64,000 nt of DNA from Branchipolynoe longqiensis (Eukaryota; Annelida; Polychaeta; Phyllodocida; Polynoidae): NCBI GenBank assembly GCA_030323885.1, contig CM059187.1, forward strand, positions 87,091,726 to 87,155,725, written 5' to 3'. Below the pieces are notes generated by a model that had not been told where the DNA came from, searched no databases, and saw nothing but the letters and a program-made list of their open reading frames with translations. Each line of letters starts with the position of its first letter. The stretch's first letter is position 1. The position numbers and the translations under genes were made by a program. Positions 12,007-21,407 of this stretch are shown piece by piece.

Positions 12007-12429
12007 AGGTATCCTATAAGGTCTCTGATTTACAGGATATGCACTACCCGTATCGATATATAATTCTACAACCTCATGAGTTTAACATCAGATTCAGGAA
12101 ATAAAGAAGGAAATTGTATCTTCCAATAGTTTAATTCTAGAACTATCCCTGCAATTCCTCTATTTATAGTTTCTACACCTATCCACGGATGTAGAATATC
12201 ACACAAGGAAACAGATTTATCTCTATAACTAATTTCAGCTGCACACATTTCCTATACATTTGTACCTATCAGCATATCAAAGCTCACTGAATCTAGTACA
12301 AAGAAAGGACATAGCGTAAAGAAAAATATACACCATACCTACTGTAGGAATTAGATGTCCTGACAGAGATCTCGATCTACTACCCAGAAACAATTGCCCA
12401 TCGGATACACCGATGTCAATTAAAGATTG

Positions 12430-12655
12430 AAAAACAGACAAACTCTTAGTTGCACCTGAGTCTACAAGACCAGATAATTTAAATCCGTCAAATTCAATGT
12501 TAATCGAAGGACATGTATCAAGTGCACTTTCTACTTTCCCAATGGTGTAGTACCGCTCATGTTAACGTTACCCGAAAGCAATTTTATTCTATATGGACAA
12601 TTGTGCATCATGTGTGCTTCATTACATAAGTAACAAGAGATTGTATGCTTTGGTG
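12430..12655 (-). pseudogene. Ty3/gypsy zinc knuckle and aspartic protease remnant
   Basis: At 12640-12595 the - strand encodes CYLCNEAHMMHNC, a nucleocapsid-type knuckle that is one residue short of the usual C-x2-C-x4-H-x4-C. At about 12480-12433 it encodes GLVDSGATKSL, the retropepsin active-site motif DSGA. The order knuckle then protease is right for gypsy. Stops follow downstream. Confidence 0.7.
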
Positions 12656-12722
12656 CTGTACTATGCTTTCTTTGCCTCAAAGCATTGCTTTACCGCAACT
12701 GCGGATACACGCGAGTCATACC

Positions 12723-12839
12723 TGTAAAAGACGTGTTAACACCGTGAGTTCTGTAATGTAACGGACTTTATTTAGAACCCCTAGTCATGACGTCGTCCGG
12801 TATTATGCTGGGGGCATTCGTACAACTACATACATTACA
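12723..12839 (-). repeat. 3' LTR of the TRIM-like element
   Basis: 117 bp, about 90% like the copy at 14085-14190 apart from an 11-bp block (TCATGACGTCG) near 12785. It is bounded on the outside by ATACC and on the inside by the purine tract (on -) that primes plus-strand synthesis in LTR elements. Confidence 0.85.
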
Positions 12840-13269
12840 TCTTCTCCTTTTAACTATATATACCAATATTTTATTATCAACCATTAACGTTATTGGTGCA
12901 CAACTATTTGGTGGATTCAATGGTACATAATGATATATATTGCATCCTTAAATTCATTAATACATTTTGATTACAGTTGCCTATTATATATTAACTAACA
13001 TCGAGATCAATGGGTTACAATTGTTTCATATTAATATTCGCATTAATGCAACATCTTTCCTCTTTTTTCTTTTTCTTTAAAAGAAATCAAAATTGTCAAT
13101 AAATGTTGTGTATTGAGTGTACTTTAAAGTCCAAACACCATTTATATTTTCAATGAACGTAACAATTAATGATAACATTTTGTATATAACATGAGACTAT
13201 CACAATATTCAATATTGTATTTTATGAACAAGATTTTCCTAAAATGTTAAAATTAACTTTTCATGCTTA

Positions 13270-13770
13270 AATATAACAATTGTATCAGTGAACTTTTTTA
13301 TTTGTTTAATATATTTTTTGTTTATAAAAGTATTGAGTCAATATTTAATTGATAACATCCTCGACATGTAAGACAATTTAAATCATTTATCAAAACAAAC
13401 AGAATGCATACTCAGTTAGATTCATGTGTCACTTCTTATGTGTGCATGTGTTGTGTCCATTCTTTGTTTGACCTTAACTATGTGTCGTTCTTATTGTACT
13501 GCTTTTCTAGCATGTCACTTGCTTAATTATTACAATTGCATCAGTGAACATTAACAAAAATAACAGTATTGAGTCAATAGTTAATTGATAACATCTATGA
13601 CATGTAAGACAACTTAAATCATTTATACAAATACACAAAATGTATACTCAGTTATCTTCATGTGTCATTTCTTATGTGTGAATGTGTTCTGTAAATTCTT
13701 TGTTTGACATTAAATGTGTGACATTATTGTTGTACTGCTATTGTAGCATCACACTTGCTTAACTGTCAAA
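13270..13770. repeat. Tandem duplication of about 256 bp inside the TRIM-like element
   Basis: The segment starting at CAATTGTATCAGTGAAC (about 13278) recurs from CAATTGCATCAGTGAAC (about 13534). Both include TATTGAGTCAAT, GACATGTAAGACAA and CTTCTTATGTGTG. It is AT-rich and non-coding. Confidence 0.7.
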
Positions 13771-14084
13771 TGTCTTGTTCTAAAATTACAATGTACATAT
13801 TGCATCACTGTTTTTTAGATGTGCATCACTTATTTAATGTACATGCGCTGCAAGCATGGTTTTCGCTAGACTATAGTATATATATATAGGCTCCTGTTGG
13901 TGCCCGAGGAGTGGCGGCTGCAGCTACTTCAACTTGAAGTTCAAATACTTGTTACGTTCTCTGTGACCAGGGTGTTGATCCTGGTAAAATGATCTTGCAT
14001 TATTTCATGTTGATTGGTACTGATGCCCGGTATCCATCAGAAGCAATGGGCTTGAAAGCACCATTGCCTCCACATCTGACACCA

Positions 14085-14190
14085 TGTAAAAGACGTGTTA
14101 ACACCGTGAGTTCTGTAACGTAACTGACTTTATTTAGAACCCCTAGTCCGGTATTATGCTGGGGGCGTTCGTACAACTACATACATTACA
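14085..14190 (-). repeat. 5' LTR of the TRIM-like element
   Basis: 106 bp. On the - strand its inner end abuts the TGGTGTCAG primer-binding-like site, which resembles the primer sites of many Ty3/gypsy elements. The outer end is followed by the second ATACC. Confidence 0.85.
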
Positions 14191-14195
14191 ATACC

Positions 14196-15400
14196 TACAG
14201 GTAATGTCTGCGTCTGTGCAACGAGCGAAAAGTTTCCATTGCTCCTCTGCTGTTGCATTGACTGTGCCTAATTACAACAGCCTTTTCTACCCCGACTGAC
14301 TGCCCTAGGTTTACGTGCGGCAATCCACCACGTATGCCTTGGTTGTAAGAACTGACATGAGAAGGTGTCGCAGAGTTCACAGCGTGAATCGCTGAATGCT
14401 CAGATGCACCACTGCCTAATGACAAGTTACCTATGCACTTCCTAAGAGATTTAATCTCACCTTGAATAGTCTTCAGAACCTGACTATCTGAACCAGAGGA
14501 TTTAGAACCTCTGTGAGACGAGAAAGACTTGAAAAAATCCAAAGAAGTACCATTTAGACTATCCATTTGCTCAAAAATAGCTAAATTACTAAGACATGAT
14601 TTAGCACATCACTGCTGCCTAAAAACAGACCTATCACTGAGAATAGACATTTCGAAGGGTCCTTCAAGCGTTTTTGGTCGGTTTGTTTCCACATACCACA
14701 TGGTATTATCAACTAAGGAGTTGAGAAATCTCGAAAGGAGTATATCAAAGGTATGAGTGCCAAAAACTGCAGTTGGAAGATCCCAACCTTTAGCTGCAGC
14801 AGTCTTAAACCGCTGACAGTATGCAGCTACTGTTTCCCCTTCTTCTTGCTTCATAGCCATCACTACCCCCTTTAAATGACTACGTTCATCCGCTGTCAAA
14901 AGAGTAGATGCTATCACTTCCTTAATTTCTTTCCAGAAAGCGGTGAAAAGAACCTCATGCAGCGTTCCTACAGCATTTGACAAAGAAAAGCGAATAATGT
15001 CCAGGTCTGAAACATCTGCAAGAGTCCTGATACATTTGATCAAATAAATCCAATTACATAATACGCCTCTGCCTGACCCGTCTAATAAGGGAACAGACTT
15101 GCCGTATGCTTTTAATGATCTATTTCATACCTCTCACTGTCTATGCTCAACCTGTAATAGTTTACGTGCCTCTCTATGTTCTTCTCTATCCTCCTGTAAT
15201 TCTGTCCTGTCCCTAAGATCAGACAAACGCTCCTCATCTTCCTCTTTAAGAATGTCTAGCCTAAGTCCCATAAATTTAGACCATGCTTCTAATGGTCCTT
15301 TTTCAGCAGAATAATTTCCCAGTGTACACTGACCTTGAAACCAATGTTGAAACTCATCACGCAGCAATTCCTCCTTGGCGCGTGTGAGCGGCATCTTCAA
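14196..15400 (-). pseudogene. Ty3/gypsy gag remnant
   Basis: Three open stretches (15400-15134, 15043-14609, 14566-14195) with stops between them. The first starts MKMPLTRAKEELLRDEF and has a charged helical segment. The second carries the capsid-like pattern EVIASTLL, GETVAAYCQRFK, LLSRFLNSL. The third is Ser/Gly-rich linker sequence ahead of the knuckle. The TRIM insertion separates this part from the knuckle at 12655. Confidence 0.7.
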
Positions 15401-15419
15401 GCTGCTGTTGTATGCGGTG

Positions 15420-16640
15420 GTAGAAAAGATTGAGCAGAATTGAATCCAAGGATAGATATGTCTGTAAAGTAGAAGAAATAGTAAAAAAGAAATGACGAAG
15501 TGTATTACTACACTCCCCCCTCTGTGTCAAGGTTAAAGAAAGGTTGAAAGTAGTCCCGTAAACAAAATATTTTAGTGGCGATGCGAGGCTTCAATGATGG
15601 CACGTTACAGACATACCATCAATAAAGTCAAGCGGACCTTCTAAAATAGTAGTATTGTCGGAAATAATCATCGACAAACCAAATTTCGAATAAATTTCAA
15701 ACCCCCACAGATTCGGAAAATAGCAGAAAAAACCCTACCTACACAATGCACCAAACAAGCATCGGCCAGCAAGTTTCTATCCGTTTAAAACAACACAGTG
15801 TGTCAATAACCATCCTGGTCATTACCCATTGTGTCAATAACCAACCTGGTCACTAACTGTCATGTCAATAAACGTTGTGGTCACCAGTTTTGTGAAGTCC
15901 AATGCTCGAATCTGTGGATGTGCAGGCAGGCTATGGTGAAATCAATACAGACAAAGAAGAGTATAAAGTGTAAAGAAGAAAGTGTAAGGAAGAAGAGAGA
16001 GCCCAGCTCTCTGGTTTATTATTTGTATGGTTATATGGGTTCATTGTAGAGAATCACCCCACCCCTCTCCCCCAATGGGAAACAAGCATTCTTGGCACTA
16101 ACAATAGGGATCCAGCATTCCTGGTCCCCATGGATACCAGTGGTCTGCCCACCACCACAAACTGTATAGCCCCCATGGCCATCACCAACCTTGACCTTTG
16201 AGTGTGGTTATCCCTATCCCAGCAGAGGGGGTAGGCCCTGAGTGCACTCACACCCAGACCTGCCAGCACCACTATGTCTATTTACGTCCCACTCAGGCAC
16301 CACCAACCCATACATATATATACATACATGCGCCTGGTCACGTACACCGATCAGTAATAGAACATTTGCATTCCCCCCTATGCTGAATATCGGAATATTT
16401 TACAAGGTGATGCGGGCAGTCGCCTGGGGCACCACCTGCGAGAGGGCGCCACATCAGTGTTTGTGTGGCTATTGTAAATTATATTATTATTATTATACTT
16501 GTAAGGGTGCCAAAGTTCAGCTTGCTCAGGGCACCAGCAACCGTAGGGCTGGTTGTCTACAGTGACTCTTGTTCATGTCTCCTGGTTGTCAGAAATCTTA
16601 AAGTAGACCACCCAATCGTGAAACAGTTGATTCAGTAAAT
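15420..16640. other. No recognised gene
   Basis: It includes a short tandem phrase (TGTCAATAACCAACCTGGTCA-like, 15800-15880) and a CACC-rich stretch (16050-16330). Short open frames on either strand lack any domain pattern. Confidence 0.4.
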
Positions 16641-16935
16641 AAATTTCTTGGCAATGGCAGGGTACAGCATCCACTTGTGCTGGGTAGGTAGGTGCCTGGC
16701 CATACCGATATCCAAGGAAATGAGAGCAAGCTGACCAAGCTGTGAGTAATGCCTTTGAATGGTGTTGTTGAACCAAGTCAGATTACTCGCTCTGATCTGA
16801 AACCACTTATTCTCAAGTATATCAACTCAGAATGGAAACATGAATGGGACAAGCATTCAAACAATGAGTTGCACAACATCACCTCATGCATTGAAAAAAA
16901 TCAACAACAAAATGTTCGATTAAAAATACTACATT
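16640..16935 (+). pseudogene. Third remnant of the RNase H-bearing LINE
   Basis: Strongly decayed sequence matches the RNase H tail at 2290-2520: CTTGTGCTGGGT near 16675, then the SDLKPLI, YINSEWKHEWD block at 16788-16850, which parallels SDLKPLIATHIKSKWQHEWDEN in the other copies. Several stops and deletions interrupt it. Confidence 0.65.
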
Positions 16936-17004
16936 AAAGATGTAAATCTGCAAGTGAATGATCCGAGTTTACACCGAGCGATGACATCACTGCAATGACA
17001 CCAT

Positions 17005-17482
17005 GGGGGGTAATCGATTAATCAACTCGGGTAAGCCGAGCCACTTTTTGGCGCATGCGCATATCCTACAGACTCGGGTCGAATAATCAAATACGCTTCT
17101 CCACGCTCGGGGTCGAAAAAATGGTAGCTTAATCCAAAACCTTTTTTTCTTTTAATAACCGATATAGCAACAGCAAAATAGGATTTAAATTGTTTTATTA
17201 TGGCACAGTTTAGTGATATTTCCATTTCATTAATCTATGTTATTACCAAAAAAAAACATTTATGACTGGTACCGTTGGCTCTTATCCTGCAGGACGGTAC
17301 CAGTGCAAATGTGACGTCACCGCTCCTAGCTACCCGAGCCAAGAGGTGGGTTACTGCGGTCGGGTCGTTTTGCACACGGCATGTGTATTTGTCGACTCCA
17401 CTCACGGTGTTCTATTTGAAATTCTGACGACTCGGGTGACCCGAGTCACCCGGGTAGTGTTAATCGATTATGACCCATAGTA
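17005..17482. mobile_element. MITE with GGGTAATCGATTAATCAACT ends
   Basis: The left end GGGTAATCGATTAATCAACT is mirrored at the right by GTTAATCGATTATGACCC (17457-17476). The interior has a small palindrome (TCCTGCAGGA, 17285-17294) and GACGTCAC, and no coding sequence. Related copies lie at 60830-63230 in several orientations. Confidence 0.7.
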
Positions 17483-17756
17483 CTTCTCCGTAACCAAGGA
17501 CGCGCATGTTCACCTGGTTCCTGTGCCTCGGCGTTTCCGTTGTTATGCGGTTGTTATACGAGACCGTTCTCAATAGTGCAATGGTTGTCATTGCTGAAGT
17601 AGATAAGGGCCTTTTGCAGTGTTCTAGTTATTGGACCACGATTATTAAGTCCTGATAGAGTGATAGACTTTGTTATGCACCGACTATATTTATAGATCGG
17701 TGCACATTTATTCCCATTCGTAGAGGTCACCAAATTCCTTACATATGTATAATGTA

Positions 17757-17934
17757 CAGTAAAACCTCTCTAAATCGACCGACCTTGGGACTGACTTTAA
17801 GTGGTCCAGTTAGGGAGGTGGTCGGTTTAGGGAGTTACAATATGGTTACAATGGTATTGTTGGGACCCAAATAAAGCGATCAATATACGGCAGTGGTCGA
17901 TCTGTGGAGGTGGTCGGTTCGGAAGGTTTTACTG
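17757..17934 (+). mobile_element. pogo-like MITE, copy a
   Basis: 178 bp bounded by CAGTAAAACCTCTCTAAA and TTTTACTG with TA on both sides, as in pogo/Tigger elements. The interior is a near-palindrome of GGTCGGTTTAGGGAG-type blocks. It is one of eight copies in the window. Confidence 0.85.
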
Positions 17935-18671
17935 TATATGCATATATATATAAATATATACATATATATATATTAATATATATATATTTTACCTCGTTAC
18001 TTAGCCTCTGGCTACTCATGGTCAAGGGAGAAGGAAGCAACATCCGGGTACAGCAATTACCATATTCCGCTCATAACGGGAGGACGTTACGAGCAGCTCA
18101 GCAGTTTTTACCAAGTAATACCAAGTACTCCAGGAGGATTATGAATGCATATAGCATACTCTAATCAACTTTTTATATTGTCAATTATCATGTTAACTTA
18201 GTTATTCATGAAATTGTATTCGTTATCCGGTGCCGTAGATTTTTTGTAGGCACCTCCATTTTGTTTTTGCCGCCCGTTGCCGAACGGAGAGATGTTTGGC
18301 TGGAGCCAATTCATCGTTTAGTTAGTTTCGGGAATATTAATAGATTTCCCAAGGTTAAGGGGTACCTCCGAGTTTCATAGCATTTTCTTCAACTCATTGG
18401 CGTAGTAGCCACGGGAGGAAGAAGTGTATGTTACAGAGAGTGTGGGAGGGAACAGTACACTGGTCCCTACCCCTCGATTAGTTTCGGTTTGGTTCGTCCA
18501 GCCGTCGCACTTTCGAGATACAATTGAGCTTATCACGCCTGGATTAAACCGGTGTAAATACGGATTTAATACCCATTAGTGCCAAACAGTACGGTATAGC
18601 ACTGTTCCATGTGTTCAGTTGCTCTTTGAGTACGTACTAATACACCTTTTGGTTGTTACAGACGACTCGAG

Positions 18672-19004
18672 ATGGCCGCGAAGCATGGTCACCAAGGTGT
18701 ACCAGACACGTTCAGCGAGGGGGACGCGACCCCTGGAATGGAGCCCGCCCCGTCCTGTGACCGCTCGCCTGAGTCAGGGCCGTCCAATGCCGATGACCAT
18801 GTGGTTCATCTCATTCGTGAGCAGCTACAACAGCTGCTCCCGAGTCCCGTCGCCAAAACTTCAGCGAAAGCTCCTTCCTCCGCATCGGAAGAATCAGAGT
18901 GGGAGGATATGTCAGAGCCGCAGCAAACTACAGACTCGGAGATCGAGTTCCACTCAAAGAAAAGAAAAAAATCGAAGAAAGAGTCATCAGATGGGGACCA
19001 ATAA
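18672..19004 (+). pseudogene. Gag-like frame of the DIRS-like element
   Basis: 110 codons from an ATG at 18672. The N-terminal half is Pro/Ser-rich, followed by VVHLIREQLQQLLP, an acidic stretch and a basic KKRKKSKKE tail. A further Lys/Ser-rich stretch continues in another frame to about 19167, which suggests a frameshift. Composition fits retroelement gag proteins; there is no specific domain. Confidence 0.5.
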
Positions 19005-19169
19005 TACAAGGCGCGCAACAAGGCATGTAAGGTCAAAAGGACAAAGAAAAAAGTCCAAGTCAAAGAAGAAGAGGAAGTCTTCTTCCTCGGACTCCTCGGG
19101 TGACTCCACCACTACTTCCCAGTTACTTAAAGAAATGGGGCATTTATTGTTTAATACACAAAGTTAAGC

Positions 19170-19820
19170 CAATGGAACCATTCATCGCCCAGGTAGTCCG
19201 TTTCTTACAAATGATGGAAGATAATGGACTAGGTTATGGTGCCATCAATGCAGCTCGATGTGCACTATCAGTCATCCTACCAAGGATTGATGGCGAAACA
19301 ATTGGTAAACACGAGGTTCTCCATTGGTTCATGAGATCTGTATATGAAAGAAACCCTCCAAAGCCAAAATATAATCGGTTTTGGGATGTCTCAGTAGTAT
19401 ATAAGTAATTTCAACAATGGCCTAGTAATAGACATCTATCGGTTAAAGTTTTTAAACAGCTAGGCTACAAATTAGCTGTACTGTTACTCTTAGTAACAGG
19501 TAATAGGGGCCAAACAATTGTTGCCCTTTCACTTCAGGGCCTAGACATTGATGACAAGGAGGCCACATTTGATTTGGACAAGTTATTAAAATCAAACCGT
19601 ATGGGAGATTAATGTGCTCAAGTAAGCTGGCGTCAATACAGAACGCTATGCTTCGCACTCTACACGAGGTGCCATGGTCTCGAAGGCGAGACAGTTGGGA
19701 ATCTCAGTGAAGAGAATCCTGTCACATGCCGGGTGGAAGACAGCAAGGTCATTTGCAAAACATTACAACAAACGACTAGAGAAGACAAGCGAGGTTGCAA
19801 CCCGCCTACTCACCAACTAA
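19170..19820 (+). pseudogene. Tyrosine recombinase of the DIRS-like element, frameshifted
   Basis: The N-terminal core-binding part (FIAQVVRFLQMMEDNGLGY, then ARCALSVILP) is open to 19408. The first catalytic Arg is in LLLLVTGNRGQT (about 19477-19515). The C-terminal box HSTRGAMVSKARQLGIS, HAGWKT and FAKHYNK lies at 19656-19775 with stop TAA at 19818. Arg, His-x-x-Arg, Trp and the Tyr nucleophile are all identifiable, but stops near 19408 and 19612 and a frame change separate them. Confidence 0.8.
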
Positions 19821-19960
19821 GAAGATCGGGTGAGATGTAAAAATTGTTTAATATTACAACTGATACATTACTATGTTCATCAGATATTTGAGGATAAAAA
19901 TAAGGCTACTAAAGTTCTCCCTCGACCACAAGTAGCCAGAGGCTTAGTACCGAGTTAAAT

Positions 19961-20273
19961 AGTATAGTTATACGAATCTTACCTTGGTACCGATGATGGA
20001 TAACTCTTGTTTTCCCAAGGTACAAGCCTTGGATAGTCATGGGCTAGGGCCCGCCCACCACACCCTGCCACAACTATTACGTTTGCTTGTGCCAGAACGA
20101 AAACATTATGAGTTCCAATCATTCAGCTCATTTTTATCCGGAATAATTAGGTGAAGATTGCTGTACCCGGATGTTGCTTCGTTCTCCCTAGCCCACGACT
20201 ATCCGAGGCTTGTACCTCGGGAAAACAAGAGTTATCCATCATCTGTACCAAGGTAAGATTCGTATAACTATAG
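19961..20273. repeat. About 88-bp inverted repeat at the DIRS-like 3' end
   Basis: Arms 19961-20050 and 20186-20273 are reverse complements with few mismatches (shared core TTACCTTGGTAC, AACAAGAGTTATCC). The loop holds sequence complementary to the element's left end. Such nested complementarity is used by DIRS elements to rebuild their ends. Confidence 0.8.
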
Positions 20274-20275
20274 TA

Positions 20276-21099
20276 TATATATATAGGTCCCCCACAAGTA
20301 TTAATCTGTGTGGGGGATTGGGACCCTCACTTGTTGGACAATTACGCCATCTTGGGATCACCTGACTATTCAAAACGAGGCAATATGGGACACTAAGGGT
20401 ATAAATTGGGACAACCCTCATAGCATTGCCATTTAGTTGCCCACAAGGGCAATTCACGGGTTGTGCTATTCTAAGGTGTTTACTTTGTGGAAACAATGGA
20501 GAAAACGCTACATTTCCCTACTCATCGCGACCTGCTTATAATAATAGTATAGGCCTACAACTCCACTCGTCTGTGTTACTGACTGAGTGGGTCGCTCCAG
20601 CCACTTTTTTTTCTTTTCAGCTCGAGGAAGATAGGGTTACTAAACATGTACATTTACTCATCTTCCTGACTGTCCTGCACCAATGGAGAGGCTGCATGCC
20701 AAAAAGTCACATGGCGGAACTGAATGCGCATGCCAAACCGGTATAATTCTTATGTCACATACATCGCCAAGATGGTTATTGATAACACACATCCTACATC
20801 CGCCATCACCCCTCTGCCATAGTCTAGACCCTAAAGTGGATCAATCCATGGACCGATCGGTGCGAATGCGGCTCTATTTCCCATAGAATATAGGCATAAT
20901 TACAACTTTGACTTTCCTTCACAATTTTGGAGTAAAAACGAACGAAAATGGCATAGGTATGCTGCAAGCCTGCAATGACGCATTCGCATGCCGCATACCA
21001 CGTATATGGAATCTTAGCTTAAGTAAGGATTCCTATTGATTTATTTGGTCCTCTAAGCAAGGAGTGGTTAATTCGTGACCACGCGGCATCTGTTGACGT
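20276..21099. other. Intergenic sequence with a MITE half
   Basis: No gene seen. Bases 20830-21020 resemble the right half of the element at 45778-46084 (GACCGATCGGTGCG, ACGCATTCGCATGCC, TGGAATCTTAGCTT). The remainder shows nothing recognisable. Confidence 0.45.
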
Positions 21100-21324
21100 C
21101 ATATCATCCAAAAATAAATCACTGATTCATTCTGATTCAGTCGCAGCAGTCGGGATTCACTGGCGCGCGACACGAACCCGTTACTACAGTCTCCAGCGGT
21201 GGCGCCCCCTGCTAACATCCAGCGCAAACACGTCTTGCCGCCCGTCTCACTTGCTCTGTGAACGTCACATCTATCAGTATCGGTCCGCCAACGTCTGTCA
21301 ACTGCTACACAGAACCCCGGCACC
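21100..21324 (+). promoter_or_regulatory. ovoA: Putative ovoA promoter and 5' UTR
   Basis: The 225 bp before the start codon are more GC-rich than their surroundings and contain no obvious TATA box. Bases 21201-21214 read GGCGCCCCCTGCTA, whose reverse complement TAGCAGGGGGCGCC matches the core of the CTCF-binding motif. The ATG at 21325 sits in CACCATGG, a strong Kozak context. Transcription start and real factor binding cannot be judged from sequence. Confidence 0.4.
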
Positions 21325-21407
21325 ATGGCAGGGTCGACGAACCTACTGACTGGCGAATTCACCCTGACTTCTCTCCGACCGTGCGACCTATCCAACTGCA
21401 CAAAAGA
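21325..21407 (+). CDS. ovoA: ovoA exon 1 (residues 1-28)
   Basis: Starts at the ATG in CACCATGG and encodes MAGSTNLLTGEFTLTSLRP and on to a TK before donor GA/GTAAGT. It ends with two bases of a codon; exon 2 supplies the third, giving Asp28. Residues 17-28 resemble the loosely conserved OvoA N-terminus. The phase match and Kozak context support the choice, but conservation is low here. Confidence 0.75.

Larger units (their letters stand above)
12723..14190 (-). mobile_element. Small non-coding LTR element (TRIM-like) inserted in the gypsy copy
   Basis: Terminal direct repeats lie at 12723-12839 (117 bp) and 14085-14190 (106 bp; it lacks an 11-bp block present in the other). Each begins TGTAAAAG and ends CATTACA on the + strand, so the - strand LTR runs TG...CA. 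On the - strand the first LTR is followed by TGGTGTCAGATGTGG, a tRNA primer-binding-site-like sequence. The second LTR is preceded by the polypurine tract AAAAGGAGAAGA. The 5-bp duplication ATACC flanks the element (12718-12722 and 14191-14195). The interior has no supportable coding sequence. Confidence 0.85.
9395..15420 (-). mobile_element. Decayed Ty3/gypsy LTR retrotransposon
   Basis: Read on the - strand the order is gag (15400-14196), nucleocapsid-like knuckle and protease (12655-12430), reverse transcriptase (12006-11311), RNase H (11142-10810), integrase (10600-9781) and an integrase C-terminal tail reaching about 9600. This is the gag-PR-RT-RH-IN order of Ty3/gypsy. Stops and frameshifts separate the domains, so it is inactive. 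A small LTR element is inserted at 12723-14190. I could not find the element's own LTRs; its 3' side ends against the pyrimidine satellite. Confidence 0.85.
17985..20275 (+). mobile_element. DIRS-like tyrosine-recombinase retroelement lacking reverse transcriptase
   Basis: A gag-like frame (18672-19004) is followed almost directly by a tyrosine recombinase (19170-19820); no RT or RNase H lies between. The ends are inverted rather than direct. Segment 18029-18058 is complementary to 20157-20187. Segment 17987-18020 is complementary to 19930-19957. Segment 19961-20050 is complementary to 20186-20273. Inverted ends plus an internal complementary region near the 3' end are the hallmark of DIRS-type elements. 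The copy is decayed by frameshifts. Confidence 0.75.
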
